This document shows, one piece after another, positions 33,262-45,230 of a stretch of 64,000 bases of DNA. The first letter of the stretch is position 1; each line of letters opens with the position of its first letter. Both the position numbers and the translations under genes were made by a program. The notes beneath the pieces are model-generated. The model searched no databases. It had not been told where the DNA came from and was given only the letters and a program-made list of their open reading frames with translations. The stretch is from Beta vulgaris subsp. vulgaris (Eukaryota; Streptophyta; Magnoliopsida; Caryophyllales; Amaranthaceae): NCBI RefSeq assembly GCF_026745355.1, contig NC_079202.1:7311629-7375628 (forward strand), in the 5' to 3' direction.

Positions 33262-33264
33262 TTA

Positions 33265-33674
33265 GGTAGTGTTTGGAAACTTGTATTTCATTTCAAATAA
33301 TGAAATTGAAATCTGGAATTTAAAGTTTGTATTTCAATTCCTAATCACGGTTTTGTAAAGAGGGGTTTGATAAAGGAGAGAGAAATAGAAGTTTAATGGA
33401 GGAGAGAGAAAAAGTGTGGGTTTACTAAAGGAGAGAGAAATAAATATTAGAAAGAGAATGAGTGAAGTTGGGATATAGATACTCATGGAGTTGGGACATG
33501 TATGAGGAGAGAATTTCAAATGACAAGGTAATAGCTTGGATTTGAAATTCTACTAATATAGGCTTTTAATAAGAATTTGGACAAATTCCATAATTTCAAA
33601 TTCCATGCCATCCAAACAATAGATTTCATCCAAATCCAGGATTTGAAATGAAATCTTGCTATCCAAACATAGCA
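33265..33674. mobile_element. MITE, PIF/Harbinger (Tourist-like)
   Basis: This 410-bp element is flanked by TTA (33262-33264 and 33675-33677). Its ends GGTAGTGTTTGG and CCAAACATAGCA are imperfect inverted repeats, followed inside by matching ATTTCATTTCAAAT blocks. TTA duplications and a GTTTGG terminus fit PIF/Harbinger MITEs. No protein is encoded. Confidence 0.75.
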
Positions 33675-33677
33675 TTA

Positions 33678-34270
33678 TTGGAAACATCTTGAACTACACT
33701 GGAAAAACATTACATCCTAAAAAATATTTATATGATATATACAAACAATGAAATAAAGCACAAAATTAAAAAAAATATTATCATTACATCATCACATTTT
33801 CTTTTTTATGGAGATGTTTATCACAACTTTACTTGAAATTTTTATGAAAATACATTTTTCGGTGATGAATAACAACTTGATTAAGAAAATTACATAATCA
33901 CATTATTTCCTAAGATTCACCTCATTAGAGTTGACTATTCTAGGTGGGGTGATTTAAGGTTGGGAACCTATTAGGACTTTCTCATACCCAAATCACTCCA
34001 AAAAATAAAAAAATGGTAAGAAGAAACAAGGAGAAAGTTAGTAGATGATTGAGGAGATAATAAAAAAAAATAACAAAACCTTCAACTTTTCCTTGCTAGC
34101 TCAATGATGCACTTCCTTTTGCAATTTATTCTACCTTATTTTTGTGATTTCCTTAATTTATAAGTGAGTTTCTAAATCCACTTAATTACTAACTTAAACT
34201 CTTTTTTTGTATTTTTTTTCTTTTGATGAATTTCCTTACTTACTAATTACTTTCCGAACTTTTACTTTAT
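33678..34270. other. AT-rich DNA, possibly leader of the decayed gypsy element
   Basis: No coding sequence is seen. It could hold remains of the LTR and leader of the gypsy element that follows, but no LTR border was found. Confidence 0.4.
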
Positions 34271-34278
34271 TTTCTTGA

Positions 34279-35832
34279 ATGTGGTTTTTAGAGGAAGGAA
34301 GTAGACAAGATGAGAGTAGTATTGAGAGAAGTTGTGAAAGTAAGTTGATTTTATCTCTACATCAAAAGGTAAAGCATCTCATTGATCAGGGTGCCGTGAC
34401 TATTTCAGGTGATCCTGAAATTATGACAATCTCCAACATCGAAAAATCGGTATTGTATCTGAACGAAGTAAAGAGCACTAGGTTGGATGGTTATACTATC
34501 CACTGTATTCTAGCAGCACCTGTAAATTCATGGATGAATGAGGTCCCAGCAACCACAACAAATGTAAGTTCTAAAGAAACATAACTAGAATATAGTGAGG
34601 ATGACGAGGAAGAAATAGGAGTTCCGAGCATCGACACTCATGATACATCAGTTAAAGCATCGGAGGAATCCTGTGTCGGCAATCCTCAAGATGATGATAA
34701 TGACTCAAAGAAGAGAGGTAGAGCAAATGATTTTGACTTGGACTTTAATGTAGTAGGTTATATCCGAGAAGTTCACAGTGAGTCATTGATTCTCTTTCCA
34801 GAATATCAACATGAAGATCACTATCCCGAATGGCCACAATTCCGGAAATTTGACGGTAACTGTGATCCTGTTGTCCACTTAGTTGAATTTGTGAATGCCT
34901 TGCATCCATGAGGTATACCATAGGAAGATTACCCATGCTAATTGACAAGAGTTTAGAAGGACCAGCTTTAGATAGGTACTATTCTTTAAATTATGTGGAT
35001 AGAGCTAGTTGGGAAAATGCTAGCCAAGCCTTCTTTAATTGGGCTCTCGAGCATAAGCAGACGAATGTGAAGAAGCTGAAGCTGGTCACTTTGTGTCAAA
35101 GTGCCTTAGAAACTTTCTGGCACTTTTGTTCGAGATGCACCCATATCCGCACACATCATCGTTTCCCCATTACTGACCGAGAGTTCATGCTCATATTGTT
35201 GCAGAACCTAAACGATTTCTATTCTGTCACATGGTTGCCATTAAGTACACCTCCTTCAGCCACATGGAACAACATGGCTTTGACATCGATGCTCTGAAGT
35301 TGCAAGAAAAACGACCTCGGGAAGATCTTCAAACTCCCAACACAAATCCAAGGGTATATGCTAAGATAGATGAACCATTGAGTATGGTGTATGATCTTCT
35401 TAGGAACTAAGGTATAATCCAAGCCTCAGCATAGGTGCACTATTTACCCCTTCTTGGAACAGACATGAGCAAACTCCGCGCTTATTGTCGCCATTTGGAC
35501 ATGAAACTAATCGATGCCATGATCTTTACTACAAAGTGCAAAACCTGGTTTATCGAGGCATCATTAGTCCAACTCATAAGGAATTGTCCAAAAGGAAAGT
35601 GTCGACGTGCCCTCAACCTCAATCCCAAGTTGAGATCTTCCGCAAATTAGCTGAGCAAGGTCAGATCCATCCACTTCCTAGACGCCCAGGGGTAAGTCCT
35701 ATAGGGTCAGATCTCCACAAGTACTGCCAATATCATCGGTTGCATGGTCAAGGCACAAATAAATGTCATGCTCTCAACTATTGCATCAAGCAAATCACCA
35801 ACATAGCTCTTGTTTACCACAAAGCTACTTGA
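34279..35832 (+). pseudogene. Gag remnant of the Tat/Ogre-like element
   Basis: An N-terminal region with acidic stretches (SEDDEEEIG) is followed by the gag core. Visible are EWPQFRKFDGNCDPVVHLVEFVNAL near 34830, LEGPALDRYYSL near 34955, and a knuckle-like stretch YCRHxxHETNRCHDLYYKVQNLVYRG near 35490. A second knuckle, CQYHRLHGQGTNKCHAL, is near 35725. Several stops and at least two frameshifts interrupt it. Confidence 0.75.
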
Positions 35833-35839
35833 TCATATA

Positions 35840-36548
35840 CCACAAAGCTACTTGATCATCTCACATAAGAAAAAATCTTCGGTAAAAGTCATGTAAGGGG
35901 TTAGCTCATTGAAAAAGAAAGAAAAAAGATCTCCCAGCTTGTTAGTATCAGAGAACTACGTGCAGCTTGAATCTCCATTATCACGTACACTTGCACTGTG
36001 AGATCACTCCACCTATGTAGCACCTAGGGTACGTAGGTAGCTCAATATGTGTGCAACTGCTTTATTAAATAAAAAACTTTAGTTCTTTCAAAAATAACAA
36101 ACTACGTCGAGTCTGATTCCCCATACAATACGGTCGGAGCAATGGGGATATGTAGGCAGCCTTCAGGTTCGACTCAAATAAACTAAATATTGTATTTCAG
36201 GCAATGTGATCCTAATTCAAGGTGCCAGTCATCATAGGAACAATTCTGGAATATTAAATTAAGATATCAATAGGGACACATGCCCTCATTTCTATATTCT
36301 ACATCTTTGTTCAATATTAAAGCAGGGAATGGAAGAATGATAAAAAAAATGATTTGTTATTAACCCCAATGTCAGTAAAATCATTTTAGAGAGTCAAAAC
36401 AAAAAAACGAAAACAAAGCTATAAAGGTGGACCATTCCAATCAAAGTATGGCAAAATCGTTTTCAAAACTTTCTTTATTATGCAATGCATTCTGTAATAT
36501 GTGGCTTTCTTCTCTTTTCTTTTAATGATTATTTTTCTTTACCTTTAG
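35840..36548 (+). other. Intron-like gap between gag and pol of the Tat/Ogre-like element
   Basis: This non-coding stretch ends in a polypyrimidine run followed by CTTTAG near 36540-36548, then coding sequence resumes. Ogre-type elements have a spliced intron before RT, so this may be one. It contains two diverged copies of an ACTACGT...GTACGTAGGYAGC motif (about 35950-36050 and 36098-36175). No splice donor was pinned down. Confidence 0.45.
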
Positions 36549-37200
36549 GACCAAGAAAAAGAAATTTATCCCTTTTTTAAGGATGATCAATTGCCATAAA
36601 AAATAAAAATAAAAGCCTCAGCTATATCCACAAATGCGGTCAAAGAGCTTGTAGAATTTGACATGCAACCTCTGTCCAAAGGACTTCAAATCATGATGAA
36701 AATGGGTTATACTCAAGGAATTGGATTAGAGGGTGATAGTATAGGGATAAAGTAACCAATCCCCATGATAGACAAGAAAACCGATATGGATTAGGATATG
36801 ATCCTAGCAGCACCTTTTACAACATCAAAAAGTCTTCTCTTACCCTCAACTGCTAGTTCATCCTGCAAGGGGATACTGAGCTATACTATGAATTTCCAGA
36901 ACCAAGGATTAACAGAAGAGAATAGAAAATTTTACCAGGATTGGAGATATTATTCAATGAAGCTAGGAATTTGGACTTGATCGAAAGCTGGTTTGTTTAG
37001 GAATAAGGAATGAAAGAGGAGAATGATTGGGTGGATAATCTGGAACCAGGGATCCTTAGGAAACTTTTCACTTTTGAGTCTTCTGAAGAAGGGGATTTTG
37101 ATCCAGTTGCTTTGATGATACCTTCAGGCAAAAGCATTGAACATAAGTGTAGTATTAAGTATCAAGAAAAAGATGGCCTGTTGAATTTAGAATGTTTTTA
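36549..37200 (+). pseudogene. G-patch-like and linker segment upstream of RT
   Basis: A block near 36660 reads LSKGLQIMMKMGYTQGIGLEG, resembling a G-patch (GxxMMxxMGYxxGxGLG). G-patch segments occur in some plant gypsy polyproteins and in some retroviral proteases. Downstream 36798-37200 is poorly conserved linker with stops. Confidence 0.5.
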
Positions 37201-37361
37201 GGAAAACAACCTCCACAACCATCTCATGAAACTACCTTTCACCCCTTTTGAGATGGTTATCATATTGATAGCTCATCTTCCAGCCAATCTACCCTGCATA
37301 CCAGTCTGAAAATTCCAATTATGAGAAAATTAAATGTGAACCTTTATCAAAGTACATTTGC

Positions 37362-38330
37362 ATGCCGGACACTATTTCTGACAGTGAATTTGATAATGAT
37401 GAATCACTTGATACAACTGAAACATATATTAAACCCAAGAAAAAGTCCATTGTAATTAATATTGGTACAGAAAATGCTGTAAAAGAAGTCAAAATAAATT
37501 CATTCCTCTCCAACCGAACAGTTGGTGTTTATTGCATTGTTAAAAGAGTACGTAGATGTGTTTGCATGGTCTTACACTTAATGCCCGATGTTTATAGAGA
37601 AATTGCAGAACATCGCATTTTTTTACATCCTGAAACCAAGCCTAAGCAGCAAAAGTTTTGCCGAATGAAGCCAAAGGTTAGCCTGAAAGTGGAACAACTT
37701 GATGCCAAATTTATCCAAGCTGTAAAACATCCAAGTTGGCTCGCTAATTTAGTGGTTGTACCTAAACAGGATGAAAGAGTTCGAGTGTGCATCGATTTTC
37801 GAGATTTAAATGCTGCATCACCAAAAGATTGCTTTCCTCTACCCCATATCGATGTCCTCGTGGATAGCATGGTTGGTCATGTAATGTTTTCCTTCATGTA
37901 TATATGGATTTATAGGGTATAATCAAATACTCATGGCTCAAGAAGATATGACAAAGACGTATTTCATCACTCCGTGGGGCACTTTTTGCTACCGAGTTAT
38001 GCCTTTTGGTCTCAAGAATGCTTGAGCCACATATCAAAGGGCTGCAACCACTACCCTTCATGACCGCATCCATGATATTGTGGAGGTTTATGTAGATGAC
38101 ATGGTTGTGAAAAGTGAAGATCGTGAGGGGCATATTCCCCCACTAAAGTCCTTCTTTGAAAGAATCAAGAAATACAATCTAAGACTAAACCATCAAAAGT
38201 GTGTGTTTGGCGTTACATCGGGGAAGTTGTTAGGATTCATGTCAGTCAGGCTGACATCAAAGTGGACTTTGAAAAGGTGAAAGCTATTCAAGAGCTACCT
38301 CCAAAAACAGAAAAATAAGTAAGAGGATTT
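37362..38330 (+). pseudogene. Reverse transcriptase remnant of the Tat/Ogre-like element
   Basis: Blocks WLANLVVVPKQDERVRVCIDF, RDLNAASPKDCFPLPHIDVLVDS, TYFITPWGTFCYRVMPFGLKNA and NHQKCVFGV are visible. The catalytic YVDD is kept at 38089-38100. Stops after MYIWIYRV (37922) and in ...GLKNA (about 38022) and a frameshift near 38240 disable it. Confidence 0.88.
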
Positions 38331-38399
38331 CTCGGCACGATTTAATATATCAACAGGTTCCTTTCACAACTCCTCATGAGATGTGAACCTATATTTAAG

Positions 38400-39493
38400 G
38401 TGCTCAGAAAAGGGGCACCCCATGAGTGGAATGAGGAATGTTAGGAAGTTTTTGATTCCATTAAAAAGTACCATTCAATCCACCTGTTATAATGTCGCCT
38501 AGAGCAGGAGAACCCTTAATTTTGTACCTCACTATCACTTAAACGGTTGTGGGAGCTCTCTTAGCCCAATATCAAGAGGGAAAAAAGAAGGAAGTTGCCA
38601 TATACTATCTCAGCAAGAAATTCCTAGAGTATGAGATAAGATATACCCCACAGGAAAAAGCACGTATCTCTTTGGTCTATGCCACAAAGAAGTTGAGGCA
38701 TCACGTTCAAGCTCATGCCACTTACTTGATCTCGAGAACGGATCCCATCAAGTATCCGTTCAAAAAACCCATTCTTAGTGAAAGATTGGCGAGATGGCAT
38801 GCTATGCTTTCTGAGTTTAACATTCAATGTGTCAGCCAAAAATATGTTAAAGGAAGTCTGAAGCCCTAGCAGAAGGACCAGTGTGAGGAGATGAATACGA
38901 TGATGCATTCCCTGATGAGTACTTATTATCCATTGACAACCCACAATGGTGCATGTATTTTGATGGATCTTCTAATAGGAGAGGTAATGGAGCATGAATT
39001 TTATTAATGGATCCTGATGGAGTCCATATTCCATTTGATGTCAAGCTGGATTTTCTAACAACAAACAATACAGCTGAGTATGAAGCCTACATATATGGAG
39101 TAAAGGCCGCCTTGGTAGCAGGGGCAAGACATCTCACTGTGTTTGGAGATTCCAATCTCATCATATATATACCAAACAATAGGAATTTGGAGGGTTAGAG
39201 ATGAGAGACTTCAGCTCTACACATAGTACCTTCAAGAATTGATCCATTATTATGATGATATCAACTTCAAACATCTTACTCGGGAACAAAATAGTTTTGC
39301 TGATGCTTTAGCCAATCTCGCTGTTAATTTAACATGGGAAAATGGTACAAAGATCCATTCATTCTTAATTGAAGAAAGGAAGGGACCTACAGTGACAATA
39401 GCACAAGTTATCTCCACGCTGACTCAACAAGATGATGATGATGATGATGATGATGTCTGGTATAAGGATATCAAGACTAACCTAGAAACTATG

Positions 39494-39495
<2 letters not shown>
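38400..39495 (+). pseudogene. RNase H domains of the Tat/Ogre-like element, truncated
   Basis: The first RNase H region contains MGALLAQYQEGKKKEVAIYYLSKK from 38549. The second, archaeal-type one starts WCMYFDGSS near 38943, with NNTAEYEAYIYG following and DSNLIIYIPNN near 39150. The HLTREQNSFADALANLA tail follows. Frame breaks lie at about 38868, 38990 and 39198. Sequence ends in an Asp-codon run (39430-39455) and then TA repeats, so the integrase is lost. Confidence 0.82.

Positions 39496-39534
<39 letters not shown>
39496..39534. repeat. TA microsatellite
   Basis: An uninterrupted AT dinucleotide run lies at the truncation point of the gypsy element and directly before a MITE. Confidence 0.95.
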
Positions 39535-39537
<3 letters not shown>

Positions 39538-39810
39538 GCAAGATCACATGAGAATGCTCCTTACATGAGAAATGAGAATGAATCTCAACCACACGATTGG
39601 TTTAGAGTTACAACACTTATTCATTAGAGTTATATCCCTCAAAAAAATTTTGAATTAAAAAAAAAAAATTTTTTTAATTTTTTTTTTCAAATATTTTGTT
39701 TTTGGAGTTACATCACTTTTTCATTAGAGTTACATCATTTATTCATAAGAGTTATAGCGTGTAAAATTCATTCTCATTTCTCATATAAGTATGCATTCTC
39801 ATATGAACAC
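39535..39810. mobile_element. MITE-like element in TA repeats
   Basis: Inverted ends of about 45 bases match well: CACATGAGAATGC...ATGAGAAATGAGAATGAAT at the left and its complement at 39758-39808. The inside has repeated CATTAGAGTTACATCA phrases and poly-A/poly-T. It is flanked on both sides by TA repeats, so a TA target is possible but the duplication cannot be measured. Superfamily undecided. Confidence 0.65.
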
Positions 39811-39831
39811 ATATATATACATATATATATG

Positions 39832-39863
<32 letters not shown>

Positions 39864-39864
39864 C

Positions 39865-39913
<49 letters not shown>

Positions 39914-39956
39914 CATATATATGTATATATATATATACATATATACATATATATAT
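39810..39956. repeat. TA/TATG-rich microsatellite
   Basis: ATATATGTATAT and ATACATATAT runs form an interrupted microsatellite. Open frames of alternating Tyr-Ile here are artefacts. Confidence 0.95.
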
Positions 39957-41065
39957 ATTCCATGCTCAATTTAACGCTTTTTACAGAAGGTTATGATTTT
40001 TTCAAATCAGTATAAGAACAACAGTGCAATCTGAAAAATGAAATAAAGTGATTAACTCAAGTTTCATAAAAGAAATTGTTTTCTTTTCCCATGAAAATGT
40101 TAATTAAAAATCATGAAATTTTAAGTTTCTGTTAAAATGACTCATTTTATCATGTAAATAAAAATCAATACAAATTGTCATAAAAATCAAAATCAAAGAG
40201 GTTAATTAATCTCTGATTTTCACAAGTTTACAAATAAACATGAATTCCAAAGCCCCTTCAATGAGATGAAGATCTAGTAAGGAGCCTCAAGGTGAAGATC
40301 AAGGTTGAAGACTTTGTATAGATTATTTGTACATTTTGTTGTAATAATAATTTTTGGTATATAGTTATTACATCACTCAATTAAAGAAAAAAAAAGGAGA
40401 TGTTTATGCATAATTTTTATAAATAATTCCACAATTCCTTTTGAATAAAATGAGCAACCAATCTTACAAATATTGTATGCTGGGTCAATATATCATAGTA
40501 TATGAATTAAATGACCTAATCTCAATTAAGAGGAAAAATTGCAAATCTAACTAAGTTAAATTGTTTGATGAACCATCTTACATTTTAAATTTTTTCTCCA
40601 TCTTCAAATGGCTTAATCATATAATCTAACATAATTAGATTGGTAATTATGATATTCGAATTGATTTTCGGCCGTTTCACATGTCTCACTTTAAATGGCC
40701 AAATTCCAATTAGCCAAACACAAATCTCCAAATTTGATCTCAAATTGATCATTTCTCTCCACATGACTTAATAATCTTCAATAAAGATTATTTTTCCAAA
40801 ACTTCAATTTGAAAGCAAACCTCTAAGACCTCTTGAGAATCGTAAATGTGATCACTAATTAAGGTGGTTATTTTAATCCTCGATTAATCACTAATTAGAG
40901 TGATTAACTGAAACTCTTCATTTAATCACTAATTAAGGTGATTATCTTTAACCTTGGTTAATCACCAATTAGGATGATTAGCTTAACCTTTCATCATATT
41001 TAATCACTAATTACAATGCTTATCTTAAAACCTTGGTTAATCACTAGTTAAGGTGATTAACTTAA
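39957..41065 (-). repeat. Right arm of a large inverted repeat
   Basis: This is the inverted copy of 31608-32720. Its inner edge abuts a TA microsatellite. Its outer edge ends at TGATTAACTTAA, where decayed chromovirus LTR sequence takes over, so the outer part of the repeat array may have been lost here. Confidence 0.85.
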
Positions 41066-41346
41066 TGAAATGCATTTACGTTGCTGGAGTAGTCGTTTAC
41101 CGGGCCTCAACTCATAACGTTTTGCTTTTCTGTTTTAGGTATAGTCAAGCTGTTGCAAGAATTGCTGTTAAAAAGTTTAGGAATCTGTTACTATGTCACT
41201 ATTACTTAAGGATGGTAAGCTCAAGTGGGATTTATTGCAAGAGATGATGGGCCTTGTATATTGATGATATTTTCTGGATCCTATATTTCGGGGACTAGAA
41301 GGATTATAGTATGGATATTATTGTGATTATTTTGGCGAGTTTTATG

Positions 41347-41402
<56 letters not shown>

Positions 41403-41519
41403 TCTTGAAGGCTGTTTAAGATCATTATTGTATTAGCACATATGTGTAAGTTCAGTTTATGCTGACATTTATGAGTAATTATGATTAATTGAGGTTATGT
41501 ATTTTCGGAGTGTCATACA
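41066..41519 (+). repeat. 5' LTR remnant of the chromovirus
   Basis: Only the 3' part of the LTR remains. Its left end meets the inverted repeat at 41065. It includes a TA microsatellite (about 41348-41402). Confidence 0.6.
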
Positions 41520-41520
41520 A

Positions 41521-41532
41521 TGGTATCAGAGC
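41521..41532 (+). other. Primer-binding site of the decayed chromovirus
   Basis: TGGTATCAGAGC is an exact initiator-Met tRNA complement placed one base or so after the LTR end. Confidence 0.85.
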
Positions 41533-42236
41533 CGAAACCTGATTGGAAGTGCTTAGCATCGCCCGAGTACGATCATTTTTCGAAAATTAGACGCTGAGAA
41601 AATTGAGGTGTAATAGATGACTATTTGGGTCATTAGAATTCAAAACTTAGAAGTGTGATATTTTGAGATAATATTTGGGGATTGGAACGAGCTCAATTCT
41701 TGGATTATTGGAGTTTAAGATATGAGATTCTAAGTAGAAATTATAATGTTTCTATCTAGATTTAAATTAAGTGGAGGGTTAGATGTTGAGTAGTTGTGGA
41801 TTAATAACTATTTGGGCTGATAAATTCTGAATGATCTTTTCAGGCATGAGTGACTATATTTGGGGATCAATTTAAGGAATATTTAGAGATTTTGTGGTGG
41901 ATAAGAGTATATTACTTTTTGGTGATATATTAAGAATTTGATGAAGGATTATCCTGGGACTAACACTATGAAGTATTATAGACATTACTTCTTGGAGTAA
42001 TACAATAAGATAATTCGGATTGAGTTTTTATTTTATGATAGTTCCTACGATGAATTTGGGATTTAAAACATTTAGAGGGAATTAGGAATTCTGCTTGAGA
42101 AGTTAGTAAGTAATCAACATGACTTGAGATTCGAGCTTTCAAAAGTTGAAGTACGTCATATTGTGATGCAAACTTATATTGGATGTTATAGTTTGAAGAC
42201 GAAATTATTATTTTGAAGGAATACGAATGTGCTACT

Positions 42237-42470
42237 TTTTTTATTATTTTTTTTAAAAAATTGGTAAGAAGAATTCGTCTAGGCTGCCCTCATACATGAC
42301 TCCTACCCAGAGGCCCATTACAAGCCAGACACCCCCAACCCCCCTCTCCACCTCCCTCCCCACCCCCCTAAATCCCAAGCAAATGCTTGGGGTAAGAATT
42401 GAACCCCAGACCTTGCTAGGGAAGATCGGAAAGTCACTACTTGAGCCAACCCCAATTCCTACATGGAGTA
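42237..42470 (-). mobile_element. tRNA-derived SINE
   Basis: On the minus strand the element reads with a box A-like TGGCTCAAGTAGTG (42436-42449 on plus) and a box B-like GGGTTCAATTCTT (about 42394-42406), spaced as in tRNA-derived promoters. It then has a GC-rich body and an A-rich tail (T/A run at 42237-42262 on plus). GC content stands out sharply from the AT-rich surroundings. The target duplication was not resolved. Confidence 0.7.
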
Positions 42471-42479
42471 TAATTAGGA

Positions 42480-44950
42480 AGTAAGCATTTAGAAGCCAAG
42501 AGAAAAAATAATTTGGGGAAGTAAGTACCTAATTCCTTGAATATTTTACTAAGACATGGATTTTTGTGTTTTGACAATGTTAATTCTCTTGATATGACTA
42601 TTAAGCTAATCTAGAAATATGTCATAGATTTATTCAAGTGATCAAATTCCCATACAGGAGAAGATAAAATGTTGAGAAAATTGAAGTTGTGATGAAATGT
42701 AAACTGCTATTTAGGTTGATTGAGCCTTGAGCAATTAACTAAGAGCTCGAATACTTGATAAGAAACTTGGTTAACAAATACGTTCCAACATTGTGGAAAA
42801 ATAAGTGATTAACTTCGGGGATATGATAATGATATTGGCTGAAATTAGGGAATTTAGAGGTGTTGGTCAATAACTTGCTAGATGACATTGTTATAGAGAC
42901 ATGGACAAAATTTGATGCATATAAATGTCCACTGATTTAAGTATGAGGCTAATAGCATGGAGTGATATCATATTTCTATGAAGGTTTATGTAATAATTTT
43001 TGGGTTTTTAAAACTTTAGAAATTAAGAGGTTTAAGATTATTCCTTGAGGGATTATAAGGTAAACGAAGATTATTTTTGCAGAGAGAGTTTGAGTTTAAA
43101 AGTTGGATTCATTATACGTTAGATGGATCATTGTTAGGCTTTTAAATTAGAACTAAGTCATGGGTGACGCATGGAGGTCTTACTTTAAGGATAAGCAAGG
43201 TATAATGATGTTTACTTGAAGATGTTATAAATAAGTGTTAAGCATATTTTGAGGATTTCAGGCAAGACGTATCAGTATTAGATAATTTTGTGATGTTACA
43301 AGTACCTTATTGTGGTTATTGAGATAATCTTAGAATGGGTGATATAAAATGCCAAGTGCTTAACTTATTATGAGAAGAAAGAGAATAGAAAATATCGTGG
43401 AGAAATGAGGTTGTCATTGCGCAATTAGAGTCTTGAGCAATCAAGAATGAGATACTAGATAAAGAAGTGATTTAGGAATACATTATGATGGCATCAATTT
43501 GGTAAGGCAACTTAATGGAGAATATGTATAGGAACTAGAGATTGAGAATTTTGAGTGATATTATTATTTAAGGGATTACTAATGTATTATGAAATGATGT
43601 ATATACACAAGGAACAATTAAGACTAGTGACTGAGAGAAAAAGAAATTAAGCTAATGAAGGGAAATTTGAGCTAAAGTGTTCCATTGGATTGGTGGATCG
43701 GATCAAGTATAAGATGGTGTGTTATAGAGACATAATTTTGTGATGCTATTAATTTGGAATATGTGATTAATGAGGTTCCGTTGGATTGGTGGATCGGATC
43801 AAGTATGAGATGGTGTGTTATAGAGACATAATTTTGTGATGCTATTAATTTGGAATATATGATTAATGAGGTCAAGAGGCTCAATCAAGGAAGAAAATAA
43901 TTATACCACGGTGGAAAAGAAGGTACAAAATTTGATCTCCGCTTTATATGGTGTATGAACTTACTCCGAATTTGTTACGAATCTTTGAGACATGGAGGTC
44001 AGAGAGAAGTATAACTAAGTTGTTTATGAATTTATTTGTCAACTTTTCATTGCCAAATCCTCCTAAAACAATATTTGTAAAAGAAATTGTATGATAGTGG
44101 ATGACTTTACAAACGTTGAGCAATAGAAATATAAATAAATATGTCAATATATATATGTCTTAGAGTGAGTATGACCACTTGATTAGATGATGCTTACCAT
44201 ATTATGTAACAATGTGTGCGTCTCTGAAAATGGTACAAGATGAGTAGATTAAGTTTGATCAAGGGCCCTGTCAGCTAGAGGATTTTTTATGACTGCAAAG
44301 ATGTTGAGGAATGATATACACAAGGACCATTGAGCTCATTAAAAATTAGTGACTAAGCGAAGGAAAATAAATTATAACTAATGACAAGTTTAGCTAATAA
44401 ATGAAGATTTAGGCTAAGATTTTCTACATAGGATTGGTGGACCAAGAATTGAATTGTATAGCTGCTAGTGGCGGTTATGCAAATAAAGTTTAAGGAATTC
44501 AATACCCAAATGAGATGTAGAAGCTTCACTGACGAAGAAAATAATAATAACACATTGGAAAAGTTACTAGAAGAAATTAAGCTTTATCTTATATGATATA
44601 TACTTGATAAATATATTGATACACGAACGTCAGAAGGAGTATTACTAAATCATCTATGGGAAACAGTCTCTTTGCCATCTCAACAGAAAGGTGTCCTAAA
44701 TAGCCATATAATAACAAGGGATATGCTAATTATGATAGTTGACTTTTTTTCACACAAAATATTTGGAAGAATAACGCAAGTTGTATGTACTACAATGGGC
44801 ATGATAACTTGGTTTACACCATGAGGTTTTGTAATTTCATGTGCAAACCTGAAAAGGATATTTCTAAGGTACTACCAGCGTATTAGCTTGTGTGCTGTTA
44901 ATTAGCCTCAAGATAAAAGTAAAAGGTATGTTGTGATGTTATGAATATAA
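42480..44950 (+). other. Decayed internal region of the chromovirus
   Basis: This AT-rich DNA has no readable gag or pol blocks. It contains a local duplication at 43678-43873. Its placement between PBS and integrase C-terminus is the only reason to call it retroelement DNA. Confidence 0.5.
43678..43873 (+). repeat. Tandem duplication of about 98 bp
   Basis: Two adjacent copies beginning GTTCCATTGGATTGGTGGAT / GTTCCGTTGGATTGGTGGAT and ending GATTAATGAGGT are nearly identical. Confidence 0.85.
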
Positions 44951-44954
44951 AGCG

Positions 44955-45230
44955 ATTCGCATAACCTACGATAGTATGAATGAATTAACATTACCGATTG
45001 ACTTGGACAAGGTCCATAATGTATACCATGTGTCGATGTAGCAAAATTATGTCCCAGTTTCGAGCCATATAATTAGACATGAACCTTCGCAACTAAGAAA
45101 TAACTTGACCTACAAAGAGAGACCAATTGAAATACTTGATAATAGGGAAACAACGGAGAAAGTAATTGAAGTAAACCAAATGGTGGAAGTTTTATGGGCT
45201 TGAGACTACTTGGGGAGTGGAAGAACAAAT
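44955..45230 (+). pseudogene. Integrase C-terminus of the decayed chromovirus
   Basis: The readings ELTLPIDLDKVHNVYHVSM, the RHEPSQLRNNLTYKERPIEILD block and ETTWGVEEQMR match the conserved C-terminal end of plant chromovirus integrases (HNVFHVS...EPIEILD...ATWE.E..MR). A stop and a frameshift interrupt it. This block is what identifies the element. Confidence 0.78.

Larger units (their letters stand above)
34279..39495 (+). mobile_element. Decayed Tat/Ogre-like Ty3/gypsy element
   Basis: Gag, an intron-like gap, a G-patch-like block, RT, and two RNase H domains occur in order, but no protease motif, integrase or LTR pair is found. The coding blocks are broken by many stops. The right end runs into a TA microsatellite at 39496, so integrase and 3' LTR are missing. 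Tat affiliation rests on the second RNase H (CMYFDGSSNRRGNGA) and the gag knuckles. Confidence 0.8.

Noticed and set aside
39752..40015. Open frames of alternating Tyr and Ile on both strands
   Set aside because: Pure translation of the TA/ATAC microsatellite; no start context or family.
42390..42450. A tRNA gene suggested by box A and box B
   Set aside because: No cloverleaf can be formed and an A-rich tail follows; it is a tRNA-derived SINE.
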